From NCBI GenBank assembly GCA_950022295.1, contig OX465595.1, positions 218,887,770 to 218,951,769 on the forward strand: a DNA stretch of 64,000 nucleotides. Direction: 5' to 3'. Positions 10,589 through 21,443 of this stretch are shown in pieces; the stretch's first letter is position 1, and every line of letters begins with the position of its first letter. The notes beneath the pieces are model-generated. The model was not told the DNA's origin. It did not search any database and worked only from the letters and a program-made list of their open reading frames with translations. This stretch comes from Bromus sterilis (lineage: Eukaryota > Streptophyta > Magnoliopsida > Poales > Poaceae). The position numbers and the translations under genes were made by a program.

Positions 10589-11930
10589 ACTCGCCCCCAC
10601 TCAAAAGAATCTCGTCCCGAGATTCAGAAGTAGTCGGGAAGAGGGTGGGGTACTCGACACGGAGACGGTCTTCTCTCTCCCATGTTGCTTCTTTCTCGGA
10701 GTAATGTGACCATTGCACTTTCAGAAACCTAATCTTCTGACGATGAGTGACACGCTCTGCGGAATCAAGAATACGAACGGGGTATTCTCGATAGGAAGGG
10801 TCATCTTGGAGATCAAGCGTCTCATAGTCGACTTCGCGGATGGGGTCCTTGAAGCAACGCCTGAGTTGGGACACATGGAATACATCATGTACTCGGGAAA
10901 GGTGCGGGGGTAGTTCAAGTTGGTAGGCAACTTCTCCACGTTTAGCAATAATGCGGAAAGGTCCGATGTAACGTGGGGCCAACTTGCCTTTGATACCGAA
11001 TCTTTGGGTTCCCTTCAAAGGAGTAACCCGAAGGTAAGCCTTCTCATCCAGATTGTAGCTCTCTTTCCTATGATGACGATCATAGTAGCTTTTCTGATGA
11101 GACTGTGCGGTTTTCAATTGCTCACGAACAATGCGAACTTGCTCTTCTGCTTCCTTGATCATGTCCGGTCCAAAGAATTGTCTTTCACCGGTTTCTGACC
11201 AGTTTAGTGGTGTTCGACATCGTCGTCCATATAAGAGTTTAAAAGGAGCCATGTTCAGACTAGATTGAAAACTATTGTTATATGAAAATTAGGCGAATAG
11301 CAGAGACTTCTCCCAATTCTTTCCGAATGAGATAACACAAGCTCTGAGCATGTCTTCAAGAATTTGGTTAACCCTTTCGACTTGACCGCTAGACTGAGGA
11401 TGGAAAGCCGTACTAAAGGAGAGATGAGTTCCCATAGCATGTTGGAAGCTTCCCCAAAATCTAGAGGTCAAAAGGCTAACACGATCAGAATTGATTTCCA
11501 AAGGAACACCGTGAAGGGATACAATTCTAGAGACGTACAAGTCCGCTAACTGGCTAGCAGTTATAGACTCGCGAACTGGAAGGAAGTGAGCAACTTTGGA
11601 AAAGCCTATCTATGACAACGAAGATGGCATCGTTTCCTTTCTGGTTTTTGGAAAGCCGGTGATAAAGTCCATACCGACTTTGTCCCATTTCCACTCTGGA
11701 ATAGGAAAAGGTTGAAGAGTGCCAGCAGGTCTTTGATGTTTGGCCTTAATGCAACGACAAACATCACATTCGGCAATGAACTTAGCAATTTCTCTCTTCA
11801 TCCTAGTCCACAAAAATTTCTGGCGTAGGTCTCGGTACATCTTTGTGCTACCAGGATGAATTGAGAGGGGAGTGTCATGAGGTTCTTTGAGGATTAGCCT
11901 CCTAAGATTGTGTTTTCGTGGTACAACCAA
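10575..11930 (-). pseudogene. chromovirus pol: integrase with chromodomain
   Basis: The minus-strand frames give the HHCC zinc-binding segment (HDTPLSIH ... CDVC), the start of the core (WDKVGMDFITGFPKT), the middle core (INSDRVSLLTSRFW, with the second catalytic Asp) and GQVERVNQILED (third catalytic residue Glu). The C-terminal part has KLAPRYIGPFRI (GPF/Y module), then YPVRILDSAERVTHR and KVQWSHYSEKEATWEREDRL, which is a chromodomain. Integrase inserts the cDNA, and the chromodomain usually targets heterochromatin. Breaks: a frameshift before 11,930 relative to the RT frame, two more near 11,645 and 11,604, and a TAA at 11,289-11,291 where relatives have an acidic residue. The last frame (11,252 to 10,575) reads through the polypurine tract and stops 14 bases inside the LTR. 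Confidence 0.9.
10589..10602 (-). other. polypurine tract of the chromovirus
   Basis: The minus strand reads GAGTGGGGGCGAGT just before the LTR, a G-rich purine tract with a single C. It is the expected primer site for second-strand DNA. The same bases code for the end of pol (SGGE). Confidence 0.75.
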
Positions 11931-11962
11931 TCGAGTGCCAAATAAAACAACACATTGATCAT

Positions 11963-13462
11963 TTATGGAGAAACATTTAGCAATCCGCTAGCAATGTTCT
12001 TCTTGATCTCTCGAATACCACTATCACATTTCTGGGCGGCTATGATTTTATCCTCAAGGGTTGGTTTCGCCACCAATGTGGAAAGATAGCCATGAGGAAC
12101 AATCTCGAGATTGAGTTTTCGAAATTCCTCATGAAGAAGTGGTTGATACTGTTGTAACATGAGGTTGTTACAATACGACTTAGGACTTAGTGCATCGGCC
12201 ATGACATTGGCTTTGCCTAGGGTGTAAGAAATTCCTAAGTCATAATCTTTTATCAAATCAATCTAGCGTCTTTGCCTGAGATTAAGATCTGGCTGGGTGA
12301 AATTGTATTTGAGGCTTTGGTGGTCGTAATAGATCTCGCAACAATTACCAAGGAGGTAATGTCGCCAAGTTGTTAGGGCATGAACTACGGCAGCGAGTTC
12401 AAGATCGTGGGTAGGATAGTTCTCTTCATGTGGCCGCAACTGGCGTGAAGCATAACATACCACATGTCTATCTTGCATAAGTATGCATCCTAACCCTTGC
12501 CGTGAGGCGTCACAAAAGATCTCGAAATCCTTTTTGGTGTCTGGAGGTGCAAGTACGGGTGCAGAAGTCAATCTTCTTTTTAGCTCTTGAAAGATTTCCT
12601 CGCATTTGGAAGTCCATTGGAATTTCTTATCTTTCTTCAGGAGTTCAGTTAGAGGCTTTGCAACTTTAGAAAAGTTCTCAATGAAGCGACGGAAATAGCT
12701 GGCTAGTCCAAGAAAACTCCTAACTTGCTTAACCGATTCAGGTGGAGTCCAGTCAAGGACGGCCTGAACTCTCTCGGGATTCACAGCAATGCCTTTTGCA
12801 GAAATCACGTGGCCTAAGTAGGTCACTTCTGGTAGCCAAAATTCACACTTGGAGAATTTAGCATACAGGCGATGCTCTCTAAGTTTCATCAATACCAGCC
12901 TTAGGTGTTCAGCATGTTCCTCTTCGTTCTTCGAGTATATAAGGATGTCATCGAGGTAAACCACGACGAACTGGTCCAAATACTCCATGAAGATCGAATT
13001 CATCATGCGTGAGAAAGTGGCGGGGGCATTGGTTAAACCAAAGGACATGACGGTGTACTCGTAAAGACCATAACGAGTAGTAAAAGCCGTTTTTGGAATG
13101 TCCTCGTTTCGGATTTTGATTTGATGATAACCTAATCTCAAATCCATCTTGGAGAATACAGAGGATCCTGCAAGTTGATCATAAAGATCATTGATCCTGG
13201 GCAGTGGGTACTTGTTCTTTATCGTCGCTAAATTTAGCGTGCGATAGTCTACGCACATCCTTTCTGTTCCATCTTTCTTCGTTACGAACAGAACGGGGCA
13301 ACCCCATGGCGATGAGCTAGGGCGGATGAAGCCTTTTTCCAACAAAGCTTCCAGTTGGGTCTAAAGCTCAGCTAACTCACTTGGGGCCATTTTGTATGGG
13401 CGTCTAGAAATGGGTGCGGTTCCTGGGGAAAGATCTACAATGAACTCTACACATCTGTCGGG
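11963..13462 (-). pseudogene. chromovirus pol: reverse transcriptase and RNase H
   Basis: Ty3/gypsy reverse transcriptase and RNase H on the minus strand, reading from about 13,460. Upstream DRCVEFIVDLSPGTAPISRR is the usual lead-in. LEKGFIRPSSSPWGCPVLFV opens the RT core. KMDLRLGYHQIKI, TNAPATFSRMMN and the catalytic YLDD (in VVYLDDILIYSK) are intact. RNase H follows with FEIFCDASRQGLGCILMQ and NYPTHDLELAAVVHAL. Breaks: a TAG within AELxTQLEALL just upstream of the core (near 13,362), and a TAG near 12,260 after NLRQRR, where relatives have Trp. The catalytic core from 13,345 to 12,263 is otherwise one open frame of 360 codons. It makes element cDNA in cytoplasmic particles. With no gag or protease here it could not do so from this copy. 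Confidence 0.92.
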
Positions 13463-14118
13463 TGGCTAGGTTTAAGGAGTTTTGTTACTGGATGGTTTTC
13501 CTGAGGATGACCATGGTTTACTAGGGGCTACAACAGGATATGTCAGAGTAACAAAGTACCCCAACACGATGGTTAGTGTGGTTCTTCTGGCTAGAAGACA
13601 TCTAAAGTGGGAGAAAGAGCTGCAATTGAATCACTATAGGTTTCTAGAAGAAAACCTACATCAAAATCTATGGAACTGTCGGGCATGCCAGCTAGAAGTT
13701 CTTCTAAAAGGACAACCGAAAAGGAGGGAAGAATTTTGCAAATGCATCTGATTTTGAAGAAACCTGGAATGATTCAGACAGCATAACGGCTGTAATTGTA
13801 AGAAAACAATTTTCTTTCAATGTAGATACAACACTTACATAATACGAGGTAAGAAATCAGCATTACAACAATGCTAGTAAACCGGACACAACTTTCCTAC
13901 GGCTACAAGGAGGCAATCAACGAGATGTTCTATTCAGACATAGATGAGCCTAGTCCTATCATCCCGTAGAAAAGATAAGGGTGACTCAGAACTCAGATCG
14001 ATGAGGGTAAGGAGAAAAAAGAAGCCTTACGTTGTTCCCTTATATACCCAGAGTAACTATATAACTATAGAAGGCTAGACTCGACTTCGGCCAAGGCTGA
14101 TAATCCTACAGTCAGTCC
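13463..14118 (-). other. chromovirus leader with gag region missing
   Basis: The stretch lies between the primer-binding site and the start of pol, where a full element carries gag and protease over 1.5 kb or more. Only about 0.65 kb is left. No zinc knuckle, no Retrotrans_gag block and no protease DSG/DTG motif was seen on the minus strand. The plus-strand frame 13,482-13,751 has no recognisable domain and is probably accidental. Confidence 0.6.
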
Positions 14119-14131
14119 TCCTCTGATACCA
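14119..14131 (-). other. primer-binding site (initiator tRNA-Met)
   Basis: The minus strand reads TGGTATCAGAGGA a few bases after the LTR end, close to the complement of the 3' end of plant initiator tRNA-Met (usual TGGTATCAGAGC). This fixes the orientation of the element. Confidence 0.85.
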
Positions 14132-14135
14132 AGTC

Positions 14136-17100
14136 TGTCGGGACCCGGGGTTAGCGTATGCAAGCCTCGCTACAACACAATCATATGGAGAGCCGAGAAC
14201 CGTACCCACTTGTCTAAGAAGACAAGGCCAAGCACAGAACGTTCTCGGAAAGCATCGAACGTGAGGGGCATCGCATCCAGGCCGGATGATCAACTGAAAT
14301 GGGTCCTCATCGTCCGCACACAAGTCTAAATGATATGGGTGGTGAACTCCCAGACTCATAGACAAGTCGCCTCAACCATACTATCGATTGTATTATAACC
14401 CTTACATAGACTTACTCCAGCCCGATCACTTAGTCGGGGTCTAGGGCGGGCTCGATCATACATCAAAGTGTGCACGAGACAGAGTCTCGAGCAATCGCAT
14501 CGCGATGCCCCAAGCGGCGCACATCTAAGGGCCACTTGGTGTATAAAAGACCGCCAGCCAGATCACAACTAAGGTCTCGAAAACACATACTAAGACATGC
14601 ATGCTATAAACATACACGCGGCACACATGCCTTGTATGAACAGCAGGTATCATTGCAATTCTCTACAAAGTATATACTTTATTGATAACTCTTACAGAGT
14701 GCACACAGAGATCACAAGCATGTGATCCAACATTACAACAGACAAGCGGAAGCAAAGTTGGTCTGAGTACAGACAAGTTTAACAAATGGCTTAGAGAAGC
14801 CTTATCTAAAAACAAGCCCTCCACGAGGGAACCAGTCGTCTGACTGGGATTGCACTAGCTTGGTCTTGGTCTGAGTCTTCAATCTTCGAGCTTAGGGTAG
14901 AAACCACCATCGGGGTCGGTGGGTTCATCTAAAACATAGATTAAGAAAACGTGAGTACAAAATCGTACTCAGCAAGACTTACATAGGAACTATACTACTC
15001 ATGCACATGTATCAAGGTAAGGGAGGTGGGGTTTCACTTGCAGAAGTGCCAGCTTTGACTTGGCTAGTCCTGAACTACGAGTACCAGACTTGAGGTAAGA
15101 AGCGTACACGAGTCCACTACATCTCTTCAACCAATTACACTACTATGGTGCCTTCCTCGACTTCCCCACGAGAAAGCACGCCATAGTGCTCACACTTATC
15201 TTGGTGTATTTTAGAAGTATCCAGTTCAAGTTGTCTAATAATCAAGCTAAGATTTCCAAGCAGTCCATAACCGCGGACGCGGCTATTCGAATAGTTTTGT
15301 TAACCCTGCAGGGGTGTACCGCTACACACATGTGTCATCAGTTACCGCCTTTTGCGTGTCACCGTTCAAGAGATGACAGCGAGGATGCCACCACAACTGT
15401 TACCTCATAGCCGATCTAGTCCATGAAAGTCGCCTATCTGGGTTGTCTTCCACTATCGTGAACCTGGCCGTTTTACCGAAGTGGACCCAGACGATGTGTG
15501 CGTGGTGCGAAAGCCGGTCTCGGATGAGCCGTTCTCTCACTTGGCTACCAGGCCACAATACCTACAGAAATCCGAACTACTGCGACATCTGGACATCGAA
15601 GGGGATGAGTTAGTAAGCTGAGAGGGGTCAGTGAGCCCAATGTGTGGCTGTACTCTTCATCTTGGATCACCACACAAGAACTCGGACTTAGGGCGGTGTT
15701 CAACGAGACAACCCACCGTGTACTCCGACACAGCCTCTCATCGTTCACCTTGCATTAGGGTAGATTCACCAACACTTTTCTACTATCAACATCATGATCA
15801 CTACCATCCCAACTCACATAACAGTATCATCATGGTATCACTCTAAGCATGCAATAAGCAGTAACAATTGCAGGGGCCACATGATATCAATCAACTCCTA
15901 CATTTGCTAGGATTGTGGTTTTGCCTACTACTGTGACAAATGATAGGTCATGCAAAGGAATGGGTTCATCTATGCGGTAGAAACGCATCATGGTAATCAT
16001 CCTAAACAATGCATAAGCGAGACATGAGAGGGAAGTGGGATTTTATCGACATGATCAATGGGGGTTTGCTTGCCTTGCTGACGAGGTTCGGGTTCGGGGT
16101 CTTCAACGAAGGGGGTGGCCTCCGATTCCGCTTGCACGTCTATCAGCAACATGACAATCATAGGATCAATATAATTTACAATGCACAATCACATGAATAA
16201 GATTGTAATGGTGATGTTCATGGTTCTGATGTGTTGAGCATTCCATTTAAAAGGAGTATATTGCATTTGAAATGAAAATTCAAACTTCATTTGATTTATC
16301 GATGAATTCCAAATGCATTTGAATGCATGAAAATTCATTTGAAAATGTTGATCATGAAGTGAGGTGGTATAGTTGAAGTAATGTCTCTGATGTGTGGATG
16401 AATCCATTGGAAATAAGGGTGTTGCAAAATCACTCCAAATTTGAATTTGAAAAGGATCCATATGCATGTTTGCTACTGTTCACCCATTTTAAAATGGTCA
16501 AACATGAAAGCAAATTGCATATTCATAATCCTTGTATTTTTCTGATAATTTTAGACATATTATTTGTCCAATTTGGAGTTAAAATGAATTAGTTATGAAT
16601 TTCCAAAGTTTAAATCATTTTCTGGAAATTTCTGAATTAGATCAAAGGATTTATTGCGCAAGCATGACATCAGCATGACGTCATGGGGCGCTGACCAGTC
16701 AACTGACATGCGGGGCCCATCTGTCAAAGACTCTGGGGTTAACCCCGTTTTAAAAAAATTTGATTTGGATTAGAGGGGGCTGGCCCCACATGTCAGTGGC
16801 CTAAGGCCTAACTAAAAAGGGGTTAGCCCCCTAATTAAGCTAGCCGGCCGGGGTTTAGCCGCCGGTGGCCTCTGGACGCGGCGGCGCCCGCTCCGGATGG
16901 CGGCTCCGGCCACGGGAGGCCACGCCAAGGGCACCGGAACGCGGCCCTTGCACGCGCGCATCCAATGGGGCGAACCAGCCGGCCAGAGGAGGCCGGAGGC
17001 CATGGCGGGGTCGAGCTCCCTCGGCGGTGCTGCTCGGGCTCCGCTGAGCTAGGCGACGGAGTGCCTCTGGAGGAGAACAGGGAGGATGGGAGGGAAGAAG

Positions 17101-18006
17101 ATCTCACCAGGAGCAGGTTTGGGTGGTCGGGGAGCTCAGGGAGGCGCCGGAGGCGGAGAATTTGACGGCGAGGTCCGACAACCGGCGAAGAAAACGATGA
17201 AGGGGACGACGGCCCTCGGGGTTCCTTGGTCCAATTGACTGCGCAACGTGATGAAGACGGCGGAGGCGGAGCTCTTGGACAACTTGGCTCGGCGAGGGGT
17301 GGCCGGTGGGCACGCAGGTGCACGATGGCAGACGACGGGTGCGCTCGGGTCCTCGCGGGATCTCGCCGGGGAGAGAGGGGAAAGGGTCCAGGGGAGGGGG
17401 AATGGAAGGGGGGTTGCAAGGGGACCTCCACGGCGCCGGATAAGGGAGAGGGAGGCAAGCATGTAGCTCGCCGGCGGCCATGTCGGGCTCGCCGGCGTCT
17501 TGCCTGCCTGGCCAGTGGAGGAAGACGCCCTTGCCCCTTTGGGCTGGGCCTCCTCTGCTGGGCCAGGTGGGCCAGGTAAGTGGCTTTCAGCCCTTTTTGT
17601 TTCTGCTTTCTGTTTTATTTGTTTTGCTCTGAAAAAAATATCAAAGCATTTTTACAAATCCCCAAAAATTTATCTTGGACATAAGTGACCTAGAACTAGC
17701 CACTCCCAAGTTTTGGAGATTTTTGGAATTCAAATAACATTTAAATTTAATTTCCAAGCCTCTGTTTGAATATTTGAAAAATCCATGAGCATGGGTTTGA
17801 CTCCAAAACATTTTTAAAATGATCATACTCATTTATAGGACTTTTCAAAATTGTTTGGAGGAATTTTGGAAAAACTTTTTATCTGGACTTTTATTTAAAT
17901 TCTTTTTTGAGGCTTTTCCAAATCCCCAATTATTAAACCAAGGAATTTAAACATGATGCAATTATTTCTAGTAATAAAAGCACATACCAAAACTAGGGTT
18001 GTGACA
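14136..18006 (-). repeat. chromovirus LTR, copy B (5' LTR of the element)
   Basis: Same boundaries and architecture as copy A (TGTCGGGACC ... TTGTGACA). It differs by scattered substitutions and small indels, for example a 12-bp shorter ATCATTTGCAAA-type repeat near 16,430 and a shorter CAAATAA stretch near 17,735. It contains the exon pair of the mini-frame and the GC-rich block (16,840-17,580). Confidence 0.95.
14879..16139 (-). other. LTR-embedded spliced mini-frame, copy B
   Basis: Internal exon 16,074-16,139 (66 nt, acceptor TAG, donor GCAAGC) and last exon 14,879-14,928 (acceptor TTTTAG, stop TGA) on the minus strand. It reads like copy A. The visible differences are one P-to-A change in the internal exon and a silent third-position change (CCG to CCT) in the last exon. 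The joined frame is open. Confidence 0.5.
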
Positions 18007-18011
18007 ATGAT

Positions 18012-19492
18012 GATGAGCCGGAGGAGGAAGAGAATACAGAAACGCAAAACTCTCGCAAAAAAAAGGGCGACCAAGAAGAAGACCGGTATTGATCACTGCC
18101 CCCCGTCATGCTTCACTCTGTGCGAGGAGGAGATCAAGCGATTTATCCATTGCCTCATAGGAGTAAAATTTCCAAACGGCTATGCGGGGAAGATAAGCAG
18201 ATACCTAGACGAGGCGAAGCAGCATTTCAGCGGGATGAAATCTCACGACTGTGCCGTGCTGATGATGCAGATTCTCCCGGTTGCTATCCGAGGAATAATG
18301 GACGAGCACGTCCGTAAAACGTTGTTTGGCCTTTGTAACTTTTTTGACGTCATCTCTCAGAAGTCAATTTGTGCTACACAACTCAAAAGGCTACATGAAG
18401 AGATCGTGCTCATACTATGTGAGCTTGAGATCTATTTGTCGCTCGCGTTCTTCGACATTATGGAGCATCTACTGATCCATGTCGTGGAGGATATTGTCCA
18501 ACTCTGGCCTGCGTTTCTGTGCAGCATGATGCCATTCGAAAGGATGAATGGACACATCAAAAAATACAATCGTAACAGGTCCCGTCCAGATGGAAGCATA
18601 GCGAAGGGCTTTCTAAACGAAGAGTGCATCTCTTTTTGCAAGAATTATCTCAACACCGAGAACCCTGTTGGTCTGCCCGTCAACAAGCACTTTGGCAGGA
18701 TAGATAGGTGTGGTCACCAGGAGGGAAGCCGCGCAATGCTTGTCAACTTCGAGGGTCGAGATATCGACTTTGAAAGATCAAGCCTAGTCGCGCTACAACA
18801 CATCCAGATGGTCTATCCTTGGATAATAAAGCACAAGGATGTAATCAGGAAGAAGTACAGTGACCAGGGCCTGCAGATAACGGACCGAGATCCACGGCTA
18901 ATCAAAGAGCACAACTCTGGTTTCATGACTTGGTTCAGGGACGAGCTTTGTGCTAATCCCCCGCGAAGGAACGCTTCCGAGGACGAAAAGATGATTTTCA
19001 CCTTTTCAGAGGGTGCCGCATGCAACCTGATAACCTATCAAGCGTATGATATCAACGGCTACACATTCTACACGGAGGAAAAGGAAAATAACCGCGATTA
19101 CCAGAACTTAGGGGTAACGAGGATATTCTACACCGATGATGTCAAGGAAAGATTCTACGGAAGGATCAAGGACATATGGGAGCTCGACTACTGTGGAGAG
19201 AAGGTGCCGATGTTCCTGTGAGATGGGCCAAGATCGTCGTAAAAGAAGACCGGTACTTCACCACCATGGTTATAACCGAAGCCAAATCCAAGTCTGCGGG
19301 CGCACACGTCACCGCGAAAAATGAGCCATGGGTACTGGCTAGCCAAGTGGACCAATGCTTCTTCATTACCGATCCATCAAAGCCGAGCCGCGTTGTAGTG
19401 AGGAGAGGCAAAAGAAACATCATCGGAATGGATGGAGTCGCCAACGAGCAAGAATTTGACAAGTACGGCGACCCGAAGATGGAGGATGACTA
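18012..19492 (+). pseudogene. CACTA transposase (TNPD-like), C-terminal part
   Basis: Continuation of the transposase cut at 6,670. It begins in the acidic stretch DEPEEEENTE and changes frame in an A-run at 18,057-18,064. It then reads the DUF4218 region (CPPSCFTLCEEEIKRF, VKFPNGYAGKISRYLD, FFDIMEHLLIHVVEDIVQL, MMPFERMNGHIKKY, NRSRPDGSIAKGFLNEECIS). DUF4216 follows (TRIFYTDDVKERFYGRIKDI, WELDYCGEKVPMF). A second frame change near 19,205-19,220 moves the end into another frame, with VRWAKIVVKEDRYFTTMVI, QVDQCFFITDPSKPSRVVV and a stop at 19,492. These domains are standard for plant CACTA transposases. The product would bind and cut the element ends. The gene cannot make a full protein in its present state. 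Confidence 0.9.
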
Positions 19493-19865
19493 GGCTTGTC
19501 GCGTTCAAGAGGTCTCCCGTTCAAGAGGAAAAGTGAAGGGGTCCCGGGCCTAAATTATTCAACCACGACAAAGAAGGGCAAGAAGAATATCGCGAGGAAA
19601 CGCTAGCTAGATAGTTAGCTCCAAATTTAAGACACTATGTTTGTAGTTCAAGATCACTTTGTGTATGCATGGATTTAATCGACACTTTTTTAATTGATGA
19701 TCATTTTTAGTTTTTCCAATGGGGTTTCTGAAAATTAAGGATGGGCATGCGTGTCGACCCATTTTACACATAATATTAGAGCACATAATAAAATTTACAC
19801 CGACTATTACATCACGTCACATGATATTTAGTACAGATAGAGCAAGTCTCATGATATTTAATTTC

Positions 19866-19941
19866 TGCAAAATGCGCCACCAAGTGGATCCTTGTGCGTG
19901 GAGCATACGCATAAGGATCCACTTGGTGGCGCATTTCTGCA
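19866..19941. repeat. inverted repeat of subterminal-type motifs
   Basis: Arms of 34-35 nt (19,866-19,899 and 19,907-19,941) pair with only a few mismatches around a 7-nt loop. Both contain GCGCCACCAAGTGGATCC or its complement. The GCGCCACC core is the element's subterminal motif, here about 4 kb from either end of the unsplit element. Confidence 0.85.
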
Positions 19942-20980
19942 AAATGAGCCACCCCTAAAACTTGTCCTATCCAACTACCCCCTCCCCTACCCGCACAGTA
20001 CTCATTCCCCCAGTCGACCCCCTCGACGTCTCTCTCAGCCGCCGCCGCACCTCGCTGGCACCGGAGTCCTAGTCGCGACCCCGCTCTCTGGCCTCTGCCC
20101 TCACCGCCACCAGAGCCTCACCCGCGCCCCCATCCACGGCCTCTGCCATCCTCAGGCGCCACCCGACCTAGGCGACGTCGGAGCCGCCCCCGCGCTCCCA
20201 TCCACGGTCGTCGCCGTCCCTAGGCGCCACCATCGTTAGCGGAGACGCCCCCTCACCGCCACCGGAGACGCCACCCCGACGCCCCCGAGGTGAGCACGAA
20301 TCCCCCTCCATCTCCATCCACCCCCTTCTCCCCTGTCCCCATGGACAGGGTTTCTAAATGTTGAAAATTTCGGTGGGAATTAGGTCGTGCTGCTGCTGCT
20401 GAATTTTGTTGTTGCTCAATGCTACTTCATATTCAATTATAGTCACACATGGCATCAATTTCTGAACTCACTAATTAGATGGTGAGGAGTTGGGCAAGCC
20501 ATAGGCCAGCATCTGTTCTTAACAGATTTATAACAGTGAAAAGTGGGGCCACGTGTGATCTTGCACCTTGTGGGAAGGTGGAAACAGTACTCCCTTTTTA
20601 CATGTGCAATCTTGCACCTTGTGCCATAGTGAATTCTATCATTCTCTCCTCTGGTAATGAAATTTAGCATAGTGAAATCTTGATCTAAAAGGATACAAGT
20701 AGCTTCATCTTGTTACTGCATGTGCAACTAGAACTACACTACAATAAGGAAAAAAATAGACGACACTATTTGCAGAGCATAACCAAAGCATTTCAATGGT
20801 AGGGTGTAAGTGTAACTCATAGTTGGATTCAAAGAATTTGTTCTTATGAAACAGAATTAAAAGAGAGAGGGGGAAAACCAGTAGGTAAGCATTTGTTCTT
20901 ATGAACATAATGATGAAACCAACACCTTACTTACTAATAAAATTAATTCTGTTAACTCATGGGAAAAATTGTTTTAACAA

Positions 20981-21001
20981 AGATAGATAGATAGATAGAT
21001 A
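20981..21001. repeat. GATA microsatellite
   Basis: Five tandem GATA units, AGATAGATAGATAGATAGAT, lie in the intron-like stretch before the second CACTA gene. Confidence 0.9.
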
Positions 21002-21354
21002 TGTTGCTTGCAGCCATTTCTTAGCAAGCATAGCATATGTTCTGGAAAGGAAATATTGTCCATAGCAATAATATGAACGAGGCCACTTAGCACATACAAG
21101 ATATTTGTAGGGTCTGTTTTAATTAATTTAGAAGAGAGAAAATGAAGCAATGACCAGTTATTGTTTTTAAATGATGTTTTTAGTGCATTGACAAGATGCT
21201 TTTCTTATCAATATTTTTATGCACCGTTTAGTGCATTGCTAGAATATTTTTATGTTGCTTGTGCCTATATGTAGGCATTTTTGTGTGCAGGTACAAATCA
21301 TTATCCCCTTTCTCCCTAAATGTTGATTAACTTCCGTTCGGTTGAGAATGGGGC

Positions 21355-21443
21355 ACTCTCATGTTAAGAAAAATAGCAAAGGTCATGCCGAATTTTTTCG
21401 TGAATTCGTGCATGACCTTTGCTATTTTTCTGAACATGAGAGT
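21355..21443. repeat. 34-bp near-perfect hairpin in a leader
   Basis: Left arm 21,355-21,388 and right arm 21,410-21,443 are complementary over 34 bp with one mismatch (arm ends ACTCTCATGTT and AACATGAGAGT). The 21-nt loop contains AATTTTTTCG. It lies 68 bp before the start codon of the second CACTA gene. There are no TA flanks, so it does not look like a Stowaway MITE. Confidence 0.9.

Larger units (their letters stand above)
6671..18006 (-). mobile_element. chromovirus-type gypsy LTR retrotransposon without gag
   Basis: Two direct LTRs (6,671-10,588 and 14,136-18,006) of 3,918 and 3,871 bp, each with TG...CA ends, enclose 3,547 bp of internal DNA. The flanking 5-bp duplication is ACGAT (6,666-6,670) and ATGAT (18,007-18,011), one base having changed since insertion. 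On the minus strand the order is LTR, primer-binding site for initiator tRNA-Met (at 14,119-14,131), about 0.65 kb unrecognised, RT-RNase H, integrase with chromodomain, polypurine tract, LTR. Gag and protease are not recognisable, so this is an internally deleted copy. The two LTRs differ by a few percent in the stretches compared by eye, plus several small indels, suggesting an insertion that is not very recent. The domain order and chromodomain point to the Tekay/Del lineage (inference). Confidence 0.95.

Noticed and set aside
13482..13751. 89-codon plus-strand frame as a captured host gene
   Set aside because: No domain, opposite to the element's coding strand, and in a stretch where gag has been deleted.
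14119..14131. tRNA gene suspected from the tRNA-Met match
   Set aside because: Only the 13-nt primer-binding complement is present, not a tRNA gene. The same applies at 29,529, 40,493, 42,820 and 62,924.
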